NCBI GenBank assembly: GCA_003478355.1
Contig: QUFC01000002.1
Location: 169,560-233,559, forward strand
Direction: 5' to 3'
Source: Lachnospiraceae bacterium AM48-27BH
GTDB lineage: Bacteria; Bacillota; Clostridia; Lachnospirales; Lachnospiraceae
Length of the DNA: 64,000 bases
The position numbers and the translations under genes are program-made. A model generated the notes under the pieces. It saw only the letters and a program-made list of their open reading frames with translations. It was not told where the DNA came from and made no database searches. Below are positions 17,440-27,738 of this stretch, in pieces. Position 1 is the first letter of the stretch. Every line of letters begins with the position of its first letter.

Positions 17440-18438
17440 CTACATTTCCAGAACCTGTTTCCATATATTTTCATCCACTGGAATTCCCAATTTCATGTTT
17501 TCTTTTCTCGTTTTCATCATATTTTCACCTGGATAGTAAACCGGTTTTCCTTCTTCTACCGGACTGGATGTTTTCATATCTTCCAGCGTATCACGGATAT
17601 TACGTAAAAGAATTTCCTGATCTGAAAATTTATCCAGGCTAATTGCAATAAATATCTGTGAAAGTTCTGTTTCAGCAGGAAGTTCCCCCACCATTCTTGA
17701 TGTCCTTCCACCTGCCAAAGTCGCTGCAATCAAATCAAGTGCCAAAGACAGCCCAGAGCCTTTCCAATATCCAATCGGTATGCATTGATGGGTTTCCAAT
17801 ATTTCCGCTGCATTCCTTGTAATCTTCTGATCTTTATTAAATCCTCCATCGACAGGCAGTTCTTTCCCAGAACGTGCATAACTTTCTAATTTCCCATAAG
17901 AAAACATTGACATTGCTACATCAACCAATACTGGTGTATCACCGTTTGGAATTGCCAGTACCACCGGATTATTTCCTAATCTGGCATCTTTTCCTCCCCA
18001 CGGCGGCATATTTGGTATGGTATTGGTCCATAGAATGCCTATGCAATTTTCTTCCGTTGCCATCAATCCATAATTTCCAGGCCGCATCCAATGATTTGTA
18101 TTATTTAACGCTACACATCCAATGGTAAATTGTTTTGCAAGTTCGATTGCTCTCTCCATACAAGCATATGCATTAAGATTTCCTGGCCCCCTTCTTCCAT
18201 TAAATCGCTCTAATATCCCAAAGGACTCTTCTAATTCTGGTATCGCCTGAATATCCACACATCCTTTGTCTATACTTTTTAAAAATTTAGGAAAACGATT
18301 TAATCCATGTGTATAAACGCCATCGCGGCTTGCATCGGCATATAATTTAGCTGATAAAGCTGCTCTCTCATGCGTAAATCCCCTCTTTTCCAATACACGT
18401 AAAAATTCCTGATACATTGTTTCATAAGTAACTCTCAC
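17440..18438 (-). CDS. Ldh family NAD(P)H oxidoreductase, 2,3-diketo-L-gulonate reductase-like
   Basis: 332 aa of the malate/L-lactate dehydrogenase-like (Ldh_2) family, the family of YiaK/DlgD. Seen: THGLNRFPKF with the catalytic His near residue 44, NNTNHWMRPGNYG, and the C-terminal PIGYWKGSGLSLALDL segment, all strongly YiaK-like. The probable reaction is NADH-dependent reduction of a 2-keto acid such as diketogulonate. The GTG start at 18438 has GGAGG seven bases upstream. Its place in an operon with GH28 and a lyase supports a role in uronate or keto-uronate breakdown. Confidence 0.82.
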   Translation of the reverse strand: MRVTYETMYQEFLRVLEKRGFTHERAALSAKLYADASRDGVYTHGLNRFPKFLKSIDKGCVDIQAIPELEESFGILERFNGRRGPGNLNAYACMERAIELAKQFTIGCVALNNTNHWMRPGNYGLMATEENCIGILWTNTIPNMPPWGGKDARLGNNPVVLAIPNGDTPVLVDVAMSMFSYGKLESYARSGKELPVDGGFNKDQKITRNAAEILETHQCIPIGYWKGSGLSLALDLIAATLAGGRTSRMVGELPAETELSQIFIAISLDKFSDQEILLRNIRDTLEDMKTSSPVEEGKPVYYPGENMMKTRKENMKLGIPVDENIWKQVLEM

Positions 18439-18466
18439 CCTAATACCTCCAGTCCTTCTATCATGA

Positions 18467-19375
18467 TTATCCTTTCACTGCGCCAATCATAACGCCTTTT
18501 ACAAAATACTTTTGTACAAATGGATAAATCGTCAGTATTGGTAACGTTGATACTACAATTGTCGCAAACTGAATGGTTTCACTAATCAAGTATTCATCCG
18601 CCTCAATTCCAGCTGTCATTGCTGACGTATCATTCTGAATTAAAATTTCTCTCAAAATAAGCTGTAACGGATAACCTGTTTTATCACGTATAAACAGCAT
18701 TGCATTAAACCAGGAATTCCAATAAGAAACCGCATAATAAAGACAAATAACCGCTATCGTTGGTTTCACCAGAGGAACCATGATTTTCCACAGTATTGTC
18801 CAATAATTAGCCCCATCTAATTTCGCGGATTCTTCCAAGCTGTCTGGCACTGTAACCATCGCTGTCCTCATAACAATCAGATTATGTGTGCTGATTAATG
18901 ACGGTATAATCAAAGACCAGATAGAGCCATTTAAGCCTACTCCTTTTACCACTAAATAAAAAGGAATCATACCTCCACTGAAGTACATACTAAATACGAT
19001 TGCCATCGTAAAAACACCATTCCACATAACATTTTTTCTGGACAAACAGTATGCAGCAATCAATGTCATAAGTATACTAAGAACCGTTCCCACAACAACG
19101 ATAAATATGGTATTCGCATATCCAGTAATGATATTTTTGTTTTTTGCCACCGCCTTATATGCATCAAGGCAAAAATCTACCGGATGCAACAGAAGGCCTT
19201 CATGTCGCACATATGCAGATGGATCGCTGAATGATGCAGAAACAACATGAAGCAATGGAATCAAAATCACAATAATCAGAGAACACATAAATATTGCATT
19301 ACAGACATCAAATATTTTGCTTCCAAGACTGGTTTTCATTTTTGTTTTTCTCACCACAATTTGCTTTGTTTTCAT
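18467..19375 (-). CDS. Carbohydrate ABC transporter permease (LplC/MalG-like)
   Basis: About 302 aa with six membrane segments and the conserved ATPase-contact loop of binding-protein-dependent permeases (DSLEESAKLDGANYWTILWK). The longer frame from 19405 overlaps the preceding permease. ATG at 19375 has AGGAGG six bases upstream and is preferred. It pairs with the permease at 19386-20342 and the solute-binding protein at 27739-29412. No dedicated ATPase is in the window, which is usual because these importers share an MsmX-type ATPase encoded elsewhere. Confidence 0.9.
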   Translation of the reverse strand: MKTKQIVVRKTKMKTSLGSKIFDVCNAIFMCSLIIVILIPLLHVVSASFSDPSAYVRHEGLLLHPVDFCLDAYKAVAKNKNIITGYANTIFIVVVGTVLSILMTLIAAYCLSRKNVMWNGVFTMAIVFSMYFSGGMIPFYLVVKGVGLNGSIWSLIIPSLISTHNLIVMRTAMVTVPDSLEESAKLDGANYWTILWKIMVPLVKPTIAVICLYYAVSYWNSWFNAMLFIRDKTGYPLQLILREILIQNDTSAMTAGIEADEYLISETIQFATIVVSTLPILTIYPFVQKYFVKGVMIGAVKG

Positions 19376-19385
19376 ACTGTTCCTC

Positions 19386-20342
19386 CTACCACAGGCTGTT
19401 TCCACTTACTTTCTTGCTGATTTTATTCGTAACAGTTACCAGGAAAAGACTGACAACACTATTAAACAGACCAACCGCCGCACTATAGCTGTACTGTGCA
19501 TCAATCATACCTTTTCTATAGACATAGGTATTGATAACATCCGCAGTATTATAAATGGAAGGATTGTACAAAAGCATTACTTTTTCATAACCAACATCAA
19601 AAATATTACCCATTTTTAATATCAACATAATAATAATGGTTGGAATCAGGCACGGAATTGTAACATAAAGAACTTGTTTCAAACGCCCAGCCCCATCTAC
19701 CTTCGCTGCGTCATAGAGTTCCTGATCAATACCGGCTAATGCAGACAAATAAATGATAGAACTCCATCCTATGCTCTGCCAGATCCCAGACAGCACATAA
19801 ATAGGAAGGAAATTTTCACTGTGGTTCAGTAAAGATTCCTTTTCGATTCCAAATATTGTGTGCAAAATAGCAGTAATACCACCTGTACTACTAGTTAGTT
19901 TCACAATAATGCCGCAAATTACTACTGTAGAAATAAAATGCGGAATATAGGTGATAGTTTGTGTCCATTTCGCAAAACGAGGGCTTTTTAGCTCATTTAA
20001 CAATAATGCTAAAATAATTGGTGCTGGGAATGTTAACAGCGAACAGACACTAATGCGGACTGTATTCAACATCAAGCGCCCAAAGTAATAGTTTGTAAAA
20101 AAATTAATAAAATGTTTAAACCCTACCCACTGGCTTCCCAAAAAACCTTTTGCTGGCTTATAATCCATAAATGCAATCGACACACCAAACATTGGACCAA
20201 ATTTAAAAACCAGATAATACAGGATCACAGGTGTCATCATCAGGTAAAGCATCCAGTTGTGATGAAAATCTCTTACCACCCGTTCTTTCCATGACAGCGT
20301 TTTTCCTCCAGCAATAAGCTTTTGAGTCTTAGTTTTTTTCAT
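19386..20342 (-). CDS. Carbohydrate ABC transporter permease (LplB-like)
   Basis: 318 aa with a cytoplasmic N-terminal tail and six membrane helices. The EAA-like loop (LYDAAKVDGAGRLKQVLYVT) contacts the ATPase. The fold and the FGVSIAFMDYKPAKG motif fit the LplB/YteP group, which imports complex oligosaccharides such as rhamnogalacturonan or glucomannan fragments. It lies 10 bases ahead of the second permease and 22 bases after the Gfo/Idh gene. Confidence 0.9.
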   Translation of the reverse strand: MKKTKTQKLIAGGKTLSWKERVVRDFHHNWMLYLMMTPVILYYLVFKFGPMFGVSIAFMDYKPAKGFLGSQWVGFKHFINFFTNYYFGRLMLNTVRISVCSLLTFPAPIILALLLNELKSPRFAKWTQTITYIPHFISTVVICGIIVKLTSSTGGITAILHTIFGIEKESLLNHSENFLPIYVLSGIWQSIGWSSIIYLSALAGIDQELYDAAKVDGAGRLKQVLYVTIPCLIPTIIIMLILKMGNIFDVGYEKVMLLYNPSIYNTADVINTYVYRKGMIDAQYSYSAAVGLFNSVVSLFLVTVTNKISKKVSGNSLW

Positions 20343-20364
20343 ATGCCACCACCTCTTTTTCTCT

Positions 20365-21378
20365 TTACAGATAAACCATCTTACCTTCTCTTGCCGAACA
20401 ATAGATAGCGTGAAGCAGCTGAACGCTCACGATTGCTTCTGCACTTCCTACTGAAAAAGGAATCTTTTCCTGAATACAATGATAAAAATCCTGGATTAAA
20501 ACTCCATGGCCACTTCCCCAATAATCTTTTCCCAATGTGGTTCCTGAGGAATAATCCGTTACTGTCATTTTCCCCTTTTTCTCTACAGACACGGTATTGC
20601 CAGTCATTTTCACACTGCCATTCTCACAGACAATCTCCAATTCCACAGGAGCATTTTTAACATAACAATTTGTAGCATAAAATAACAACCGTTCTCCATG
20701 TTCCCCTATCATAAGAACATCCGCTGTATCCTCAACCTCAATTACATCCTTCAATCTTCTTGTTGCAATTCCTGCTTCAACAGAAACAACCGGACACGTC
20801 AGCCATTGGAGAAGATCTAATGTATGAATTGCCTGATTGATCAAAACTCCTCCACCTTCCGTCGCCCAGCATCCCTTCCATGGGGATGAAGAATAATATT
20901 CGGGATTGCGATTCCAGGTTACCTGGCCCCTTGCACCTAAAAGCTTTCCTAAAGTGCCACTTTGTAAAATTTTCCTCATGGCACTCACTGCTTCATTATA
21001 GCGGTTCTGAAAACAGATTCCTAACAATTTTCCTGAGTCTTTTTCTGCTGCTGCCATTTTTTTTGCATCCTCTACTGTAAGTGCCATGGGCTTTTCGCAC
21101 AATACATTCTTTCCGCAATGGAGGGCATCAATCGCCATTTGTGCATGAAGATAATGAGGGGTACAGATATGCACTACATCAATTTCAGGATTTCTCAACA
21201 TTTCCTGGTAGTCCGTATATATCTGCTTAACTCCATACATCTTTGCTGCAGCTTCCGCCTTCTCTTTCTCAATATCACACACAGCAATGCATGTCACAGT
21301 TTCAAGATTATTAATTGCTTTTAGATGATTTTTAGATATCAGACCACAGCCTACAATAGCAGTTTTCCATTCTTTCAT
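20365..21378 (-). CDS. Gfo/Idh/MocA family NAD-dependent oxidoreductase
   Basis: 337 aa. N-terminal Rossmann fold (AIVGCGLISKNHL), the family CEKPMAL motif with the catalytic Lys, and a C-terminal substrate domain with GGGVLINQAIHTLDLLQW. Members oxidise or reduce sugars and inositols, often at C3. It is translationally coupled to the sensor-AraC gene (ATGA overlap) and is the first of three distinct Gfo/Idh paralogues in this operon. A specific substrate cannot be assigned. Confidence 0.87.
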   Translation of the reverse strand: MKEWKTAIVGCGLISKNHLKAINNLETVTCIAVCDIEKEKAEAAAKMYGVKQIYTDYQEMLRNPEIDVVHICTPHYLHAQMAIDALHCGKNVLCEKPMALTVEDAKKMAAAEKDSGKLLGICFQNRYNEAVSAMRKILQSGTLGKLLGARGQVTWNRNPEYYSSSPWKGCWATEGGGVLINQAIHTLDLLQWLTCPVVSVEAGIATRRLKDVIEVEDTADVLMIGEHGERLLFYATNCYVKNAPVELEIVCENGSVKMTGNTVSVEKKGKMTVTDYSSGTTLGKDYWGSGHGVLIQDFYHCIQEKIPFSVGSAEAIVSVQLLHAIYCSAREGKMVYL

Positions 21379-23696
21379 GCATTTGTCTCCTCTTTTTCCT
21401 TCATTTCCCTATATTGAGTTGGTGTAATTCCTTCATACTGCTTAAAAATCCTCAAAAAAGTTCTCTGGCTGCCAAAACCGCATTTGATTGCTATTTGCTC
21501 CAGTCGTTCTCCTTTTTCTAACATATTTCTAACATGAGAGAGCCGAACCATATGTATATATTGAGAAAGCTTCATATCTTCCATCTCTTTGAATATTTTA
21601 GATAAATAAGCTGATTGCACGCCCAGACAATCTGCCATGGAATTGACACTCAAATCAGGATCTGAATAATGTAACTGAACATATGCTTTCGCTTCCATAT
21701 ACATCTTTCCTTTTTGGTTTTCTTTTTTCTTCTCGTTTTGTTCCGTGATTCCCCTGCACACAGTTTGTACCAGCTTTTCTAAATCATCCTGGATTCTCTG
21801 GACATTTCCCTGTTGGCAAGCTTCCATCAGTCCTTTCTGGGTCTCTGAGAATTCTGTTTTTTGAGAATTTTTTCCAATTGCACGCATAATGCTCGTCACA
21901 ATGCTATTTATCAAAAACTGTGTTACTTCTGGCGCTAAACCAGAAATTTGATTTTCCTTTAGTAGGCTTTCAATTTCCTGATCCGCTTCTTTTTCATTCC
22001 CGTTTCTAATAAAATGGATTAATCGATTCTCGACGTCAATCGGGTATGTCAAAAGAGTATCTATAGGAAGCAGATTGATGTTTCCATAACAAATAATATC
22101 TTTTCCTTCTTCACTCTTCTGATACTCGAATACTCTGGAAATCTCCTGGTAAGACTGGTACAATCCTTCTACTCCTGGATGTATCTCGCTAAGGGCCATG
22201 CGATATTGAAACTTAAAATAAAGATGAACAAATTCAGCTGAATTACGAATTGCACGTTCAGTCAGTTCTTTTAAGTTCTCTTCTCCATTTTTCTCTAACC
22301 ATACCAGAAATAGTCCATCTGTCTTTCCTTCGCGAAAATATAAATGCTTCAGATTTTCTTTTTTTAAATTTTCCTCCGTTACATTCTGCAAAATAAACCA
22401 GGACATTTCTAAAGCATCAATTCTATTCTCATCCGATTCCATTTCCATTCTATATGCAGCAATACATATATTTTTTCCATGAATTTCTATGCCATACTGT
22501 TTTAATAGTTCTTCACTGATCATCGAATAAGCCTGTTTTTCCTTTACCAGTCTATGCAACAGTTCCCTGCTAATGGCATTTTTTTGTTTTTCAATAACAT
22601 TAGCATTCTCCTGGTTTTGATTTACCAGTTTTCGGATTGATTTGTTGATATACTCATATGCATTTTCATCCAAATCCATGGTTGATCCACTGTCTTGCCA
22701 AAGTGTGTCCATTGCATTCTTTAATGGACGGTAATGATGAACTACTGCATATCCGATAACTCCTGCACTGATTCCAAGGTAGCATATAACAAGAGAAACA
22801 ACCAGTTTCTGAAGTTCTGATATCTGGGCCGCTGTAGCTGATTCCTGGGTTATAACCACATAATCCCATTTCTCATAACCCGATGAAATAGAAGACATCA
22901 CCGAGAAATCCAGACTTTCCTTCTTAACGGCCGAATTCTGATTATGTTCTTCTGTAAGCTTTATAATCTGATTTTGCTTTTCTTCTTCCATTGGGGCATT
23001 TGATACCAGGCGATGATTCACCTGGTCAATGATAAACATTTGATCACGGTCTTTATTTATCCATCCAGAAGACTTCAAAATCTCATTGATATCAAAAATT
23101 ACAATTGCATTTACCGGAGGTGTCTGTCTGCCGCTGCTATCCAGCGGTTTAATCATGATCGTCAAATTTTTTCCATCTTTCGTATCCAAAGAAAAAATCT
23201 GTGCTGTACGATAATTTTCATGAATAACGTCATACCATTCTTCATATGAAAATCCATAACTATCAAATGCTATGTCATAAAAACTTCTGCTATCGTTATA
23301 ATAATGTCCAGAAACCAGAAAATCTATATTTGGAAAATACAAATAACAGTTATCCATATCAAGATCTAAAAGTTGTTCCTTTTCTAATTGCTGTACCAGT
23401 TCATACAGCTCATAACTGGATATTTCCCTGTAAGAATCTGCCTTCCGAAGGTTCTGAACTGTGCGGTTCATATTTGTGCGGTTTGCGAACGCCCTCAGAC
23501 TATTTACTTTCCTGTCGATTTGATATTGTACTAATTCCAGTTGAACTGCATTGGTATATTCCAAATCTTCACGGAGGACGTTATTATAGTGTTTTGAACA
23601 CACAAAAATGACAAAAATTGCCGTCACCGACACCAGCACATATGATAACATCCATTTCGTAAGCAGTGTGTACAGATTTCTTTTTTTGTTTTTCAT
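21375..23696 (-). CDS. Membrane-anchored AraC family regulator with extracellular sensor domain
   Basis: 773 aa. A transmembrane helix near residues 12-32, an extracytoplasmic Cache-like sensor domain to about 285, a second helix near 290-315 (VSLVICYLGISAGVIGYAVV), a linker, and a C-terminal AraC DNA-binding domain (LSVNSMADCLGVQSAYLSKI, then IAIKCGFGSQRTFLRIFKQ). This one-component architecture is typical of Firmicute glycan loci, where the outer domain senses the saccharide or the substrate-loaded binding protein. It lies within the operon and probably activates it, possibly through the inverted repeat at 30679-30704. Confidence 0.88.
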   Translation of the reverse strand: MKNKKRNLYTLLTKWMLSYVLVSVTAIFVIFVCSKHYNNVLREDLEYTNAVQLELVQYQIDRKVNSLRAFANRTNMNRTVQNLRKADSYREISSYELYELVQQLEKEQLLDLDMDNCYLYFPNIDFLVSGHYYNDSRSFYDIAFDSYGFSYEEWYDVIHENYRTAQIFSLDTKDGKNLTIMIKPLDSSGRQTPPVNAIVIFDINEILKSSGWINKDRDQMFIIDQVNHRLVSNAPMEEEKQNQIIKLTEEHNQNSAVKKESLDFSVMSSISSGYEKWDYVVITQESATAAQISELQKLVVSLVICYLGISAGVIGYAVVHHYRPLKNAMDTLWQDSGSTMDLDENAYEYINKSIRKLVNQNQENANVIEKQKNAISRELLHRLVKEKQAYSMISEELLKQYGIEIHGKNICIAAYRMEMESDENRIDALEMSWFILQNVTEENLKKENLKHLYFREGKTDGLFLVWLEKNGEENLKELTERAIRNSAEFVHLYFKFQYRMALSEIHPGVEGLYQSYQEISRVFEYQKSEEGKDIICYGNINLLPIDTLLTYPIDVENRLIHFIRNGNEKEADQEIESLLKENQISGLAPEVTQFLINSIVTSIMRAIGKNSQKTEFSETQKGLMEACQQGNVQRIQDDLEKLVQTVCRGITEQNEKKKENQKGKMYMEAKAYVQLHYSDPDLSVNSMADCLGVQSAYLSKIFKEMEDMKLSQYIHMVRLSHVRNMLEKGERLEQIAIKCGFGSQRTFLRIFKQYEGITPTQYREMKEKEETNA

Positions 23697-23736
23697 TTTC
23701 TGGTCTCCCTTATCTGTATTAGGCAGCTTAATGGAA

Positions 23737-24858
23737 TCAGAAGATCACAGTTTCTTTACAATGTTCCTGAAGTTTTTCAAGGAACAGATTTTCGTCCACT
23801 GGTAAATCGATCCATTGACCACCAAGCCAAGATGAAAGATGAATTCCGTTAGAAATCTGGAGTCCCTTGATTCCTTCTGTTCCTGGTGCAATTGGCTTTA
23901 CCCCTTTTCGGATAGCCTCAGCAAAATTGTTAATGATTCCCGGATGAGATGTATAGGTTCCTTTTACTGGAACTTCACATTCCCATACCTCCGGTTTTCC
24001 CAATCCCTTTTTGTATGTTGCATTAAACTCTGGTTCAGGAACCCTCAATCTCCAAAATTTCAATTTTCCATCTTCGATCACAATTTTACCACGTTCTCCA
24101 TCAATCTCCAAACGATTCGTTCCCGGTGCATCTCCAATGGTTGTAATATAACATCCTACTGCTCCGTTTTCATATTCTACGAATGCCGTTACATCATCCT
24201 CCACTTCAATATTCCGATGTTTCCCATAATACACTTCGGATTTTACGCGCTTTGGCATTCCACAGATCCACTGCCATAGATCAAGATTATGAGGGTTCTG
24301 GTTTAAGAGAACGCCACCACCTTCTCCATCCCATGTTGCTCTCCATCCGCCCTGATCATAATAACTTTGTGAGCGGTACCAGTCTGTAATAATCCAGATA
24401 ACCCGCTTCATTTGTCCAAGTTCTCCACTTTCCAAAAGTTCTTTTACCTTCTGGTAAACCGGATTCGTTCTTTGGTTAAAATCAATGCAATATACCAATT
24501 CTGGATGTTTCGCAGCAACCTCATCCATTGCACGCACCTGCTTTGTGTAAACACCGGCTGGTTTTTCTACGAGTACATGAAGTCCCGCTTCCATTGCTTT
24601 GATCGCTATGGAAGGATGATAATAATGCGGTGTTGCAATTAAAACCGCTTCACATTTACCGGAATGAATTAATTCTTCAGCTGTCGAAAATACAGATAAT
24701 TCTTCTCCAAAAGTATCTTTTGCCAACTGCAGACGTTCTGGCCTGCAATCTGCTACTGCTACTAATTCAACCATTGGAGTTTTTCCAGACTTTATGCTTT
24801 TTCCATGCTGACTTCCTATATTTCCGTATCCGATAATTCCAAGTTTTACCTTACTCAT
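23737..24858 (-). CDS. Gfo/Idh/MocA family NAD-dependent oxidoreductase
   Basis: About 373 aa. Rossmann motif GIIGYGNIGSQHG, VEKPAGV with the catalytic Lys, and GEGGGVLLNQNPHNLDLWQW with the conserved His. ATG at 24858 is chosen because GGAGGAG lies just upstream; the GTG two codons earlier is poorer. It overlaps the end of the TIM-barrel isomerase gene, so the two are translationally coupled. The pairing of a dehydrogenase with a xylose-isomerase-like barrel suggests a two-step conversion of one sugar. Confidence 0.87.
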   Translation of the reverse strand: MSKVKLGIIGYGNIGSQHGKSIKSGKTPMVELVAVADCRPERLQLAKDTFGEELSVFSTAEELIHSGKCEAVLIATPHYYHPSIAIKAMEAGLHVLVEKPAGVYTKQVRAMDEVAAKHPELVYCIDFNQRTNPVYQKVKELLESGELGQMKRVIWIITDWYRSQSYYDQGGWRATWDGEGGGVLLNQNPHNLDLWQWICGMPKRVKSEVYYGKHRNIEVEDDVTAFVEYENGAVGCYITTIGDAPGTNRLEIDGERGKIVIEDGKLKFWRLRVPEPEFNATYKKGLGKPEVWECEVPVKGTYTSHPGIINNFAEAIRKGVKPIAPGTEGIKGLQISNGIHLSSWLGGQWIDLPVDENLFLEKLQEHCKETVIF

Positions 24859-25627
24859 ACTCACACTCCTCCATTTTTTTTAACAATGCCAGGGCTGTCT
24901 TTGCATCTTTTTCAATTTCATCTGTTTTTCCTTCAATACTGATTCTTCCATTATAATCAATCTTTTTTAATGTCTGGAAAAACTTCCTATATTCCTCACC
25001 ATCTTCCGATAACGGATATCTTCTTCCGCCTGCCGCTGCAATATGGATATGATCAAACTTTTTAATACTCTCCATGGACTCAATGCTGTCATGATTGGTC
25101 ATCACATGGTAAAAATCAGATAATAAACCTACATTTTCATGTGCAACATCTGATTCTAAGATAGCTCCCTCCGACATGGTATTGATCAGGTTTGTTTCTA
25201 CACGGCTTAATGGTTCGATTACAATTTTTACTCCATACTGTGCGGCAATTTCGCCAGTCAGACGAACTTTTTTCACCAGTTCCTGATACCCCTGTCCCAA
25301 CTCCAGATGCTCTGGACATTTTCTCACTTTTCCACTGCCAAAAACCGCCACTTTCGCACCTAAAAACTGGATTATCTTCATTACTTTATGAAGAAATTCC
25401 TTCAGTTCCTCCTCAGTTGTTGTTCCTCCAATAATGGACATTGTCTTTGGAAAAAGAACGTTTACCGCCTCACACTTAATCTTTGATGCATTCAGTTTTT
25501 CTCTTATTGACTCCAGTTCTTCCTCACTCAATGTCAACATTTTACTGGCATTTAGTTCAATATAATCATATCCAAGTTTTTCCAACAATTCGATATTCTC
25601 TGGACCTGTGCAAATTCCAAACCTCAT
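24851..25627 (-). CDS. Sugar phosphate isomerase/epimerase (xylose isomerase-like TIM barrel)
   Basis: 258 aa, complete. The expected metal ligands can be read: Glu in VIEPLSR, Asp in LLSDFYH, His in HIHIA and Glu in SIEGK. Such proteins isomerise or epimerise sugars, keto-inositols or keto-sugars made by Gfo/Idh enzymes. ATG at 25627 overlaps the lyase stop (ATGA), and its own end overlaps the next Gfo/Idh gene. It has little sequence identity to the frameshifted barrel at 16676-17433, so the two probably act at different steps. Confidence 0.86.
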   Translation of the reverse strand: MRFGICTGPENIELLEKLGYDYIELNASKMLTLSEEELESIREKLNASKIKCEAVNVLFPKTMSIIGGTTTEEELKEFLHKVMKIIQFLGAKVAVFGSGKVRKCPEHLELGQGYQELVKKVRLTGEIAAQYGVKIVIEPLSRVETNLINTMSEGAILESDVAHENVGLLSDFYHVMTNHDSIESMESIKKFDHIHIAAAGGRRYPLSEDGEEYRKFFQTLKKIDYNGRISIEGKTDEIEKDAKTALALLKKMEECEYE

Positions 25628-27654
25628 TGATTATCCTCCTCTATCGTCTTCACAGCATTTTCTGTTATGATGATACCCGTTCCATCCTCTTTTCTTATTA
25701 CTGTTTTCTCCTGCTGCATCTGAATGTCTACAAAAACTCCTTCCGGCTTAAGAACCGTTAAGAAATGGATTGGAACCGGACCAGTTGATTTCACTGCCAG
25801 CTGCGGAATTGGTTTTCTCCAGCCATACCCATAGGAAACCCAGCCTCCTATCGGCTCCTCGCTTCCCTTCAGGATTTCATATTCTAATTCTTTTGATCCC
25901 ATATTGATCACTTCATAATGGCACCCTCTCTGGGATACGTATTGAAATAAACCATGTTCTTTTTGTTCCAGTTCTCCAAATGCAAAATTGAAATATAACC
26001 GGATATCGTGTTCTCTAAGCCCCATGCCTGTAACTTGATCATCTATAACATAAATATCTTCTGCCATGTGGATCACTTTTCGTCTGTGATAAATTGGGTC
26101 CTCACGATACACATATCCATTATGGGAAATATCAATAATTTGATACTGTTCATTTTCCTCAAACTGATGGCAGAATGTTCTCACTCCACGCACTCTGGAT
26201 ACTCCAGGCACAGTTCCCATTTCATGATCATCAACATAAAGTGTATTATGTGCTTTTGCTGAAAGGAAATAGTGTCTGAAATTTTTCCAACAGGAAGTAT
26301 TATAAATATATCTTCCGCTATCCGTCAGGATATCCTCTCCCTTAATGTGCAGTTCCAGATGTCCTGTATCATTGTGGGAATGAGTACTTTTCTCTCCTCG
26401 TTCCAACTGTACACACTGAAGATGAAAATAACTGTCATCTTTTTTCCAGCCGGTTCTCATTACATAGATTCCAGCCTCTTTATATGCATAATTTTTCTTT
26501 TTAGGAGCTGTTCCTTCTTTGCCTGCTGTTATGAAATAAAGATATTCTTTTTTCCCTGTGATCTGATACATTGTCCGGAAATATGCCCGCATTTCATTCA
26601 GATCCTTGGGATCAAATGTCAGATTCATTCCTTCATAAAGCGACGTGTCACAGCGTCTGGTTCTTAAATCATCCCTATCTGCATCTCCTATCATTGGCGT
26701 TGAAAAATCTGGCTTTACTAAACTCATTAAAAAATCGGCAGCCTTCTCCAATGTTGGCAAAGCATACGGAGCTACCGGAATGCCGTTTGCTTTACACAAT
26801 CTCCAGCACTGTAAATAAATTCCAGCTGCTACCATATGATAAATAGGAGTCCTTTCCATATGGATTCCATCATTATCAAATGAATATTTTACTTCGTGCA
26901 TCACTCTCCTATAACCTAAAGTCATCCAGTCTGACTTAATTTCCGGAAACATAATACCGGCAATTAACAAAGCGCCAGATTCCATGGTCAGCCAGTTGCT
27001 TGAACGGTTATGGTTGCTATAATGATCTCTCAGATAATCTGCATGATCACACAAAAGTGACAAAAAGCGAACCCAGCTTTCTCTATCCCAGATTTGAGAT
27101 GTCCGGAATGCTATCATACAGGGAAGCCAGGAACAGTAAATCCGCATTGCTGTCTCTATTCCTCTCCAAGGATGACCCGGATATTTAAATTGCTCTCCAT
27201 AATGCTCATCTTCCACAAATGGGTCTACCGGCCAGCTTTCTCCAAACGTTTTCATTTGATGGAGGAATTCCTTTGTATATTTTTCATCGCCAGTTAAAAC
27301 ATAAGCTCTTGCCAGAGGCTGCCAGTAAATATGACGATATAAAGACCAGCTCCATTCATTATCTCTGGATGTTTCTCCAGTCGGATTAAACTTCCAATCA
27401 ATATCCCCAGGAAATTGATAACCATAAATTTTATGATCCAATACTTCCTGGGCCTCATCAAGAATATGATCATCCTGAAATTCTTTCATGTCTTCCCTTG
27501 TAAACAGGTATATTGGTGATTTTCTTGTTCGAAAATGTTCCACTACCAGATCCATACATTGTTCATATTCTTGGTTTTCAAACATTTTTCCTGCTTCTTC
27601 AAGTCCTTGAACATTATAATCAAACCGATTTAGCAGTTTTATCATTTTTTCCAC
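25624..27654 (-). CDS. Heparinase II/III-like polysaccharide lyase, cytoplasmic
   Basis: 676 aa. An N-terminal alpha/alpha toroid (about residues 40-360) with NRSSNWLTMESGALL and HMERTPIYHMVAAG is followed by a beta-sandwich with HSHNDTGHLELHIKG and LTDSGRYIYN. These are the catalytic Asn/His/Tyr and metal-site regions of PL12/15/17/21-type lyases. No signal peptide is visible, so it should act on imported oligosaccharides and leave 4,5-unsaturated uronates. The GTG start at 27654 follows AGGAGG. It comes after the solute-binding protein gene and an attenuator-like hairpin. The exact polymer (alginate, glycosaminoglycan or other uronan) is unknown. Confidence 0.82.
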   Translation of the reverse strand: MEKMIKLLNRFDYNVQGLEEAGKMFENQEYEQCMDLVVEHFRTRKSPIYLFTREDMKEFQDDHILDEAQEVLDHKIYGYQFPGDIDWKFNPTGETSRDNEWSWSLYRHIYWQPLARAYVLTGDEKYTKEFLHQMKTFGESWPVDPFVEDEHYGEQFKYPGHPWRGIETAMRIYCSWLPCMIAFRTSQIWDRESWVRFLSLLCDHADYLRDHYSNHNRSSNWLTMESGALLIAGIMFPEIKSDWMTLGYRRVMHEVKYSFDNDGIHMERTPIYHMVAAGIYLQCWRLCKANGIPVAPYALPTLEKAADFLMSLVKPDFSTPMIGDADRDDLRTRRCDTSLYEGMNLTFDPKDLNEMRAYFRTMYQITGKKEYLYFITAGKEGTAPKKKNYAYKEAGIYVMRTGWKKDDSYFHLQCVQLERGEKSTHSHNDTGHLELHIKGEDILTDSGRYIYNTSCWKNFRHYFLSAKAHNTLYVDDHEMGTVPGVSRVRGVRTFCHQFEENEQYQIIDISHNGYVYREDPIYHRRKVIHMAEDIYVIDDQVTGMGLREHDIRLYFNFAFGELEQKEHGLFQYVSQRGCHYEVINMGSKELEYEILKGSEEPIGGWVSYGYGWRKPIPQLAVKSTGPVPIHFLTVLKPEGVFVDIQMQQEKTVIRKEDGTGIIITENAVKTIEEDNQ

Positions 27655-27674
27655 GACAGCTTCCTCCTGTTCAT

Positions 27675-27716
27675 TTAAAAATACTGCATCCGGGATACTC
27701 TGCTAACCCGAATGCA
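27675..27716 (-). terminator. Internal terminator or mRNA-stabilising hairpin after the solute-binding protein gene
   Basis: On the minus strand a ten-base stem TGCATTCGGG / CCCGGATGCA with a 12-base loop is followed by a T-rich tract, 84 bases upstream of the lyase start. A partial terminator here would keep binding-protein mRNA in excess over the downstream enzymes, a common arrangement in importer operons. Confidence 0.75.
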
Positions 27717-27738
27717 GCATCTCCAAGACCATTAGTGA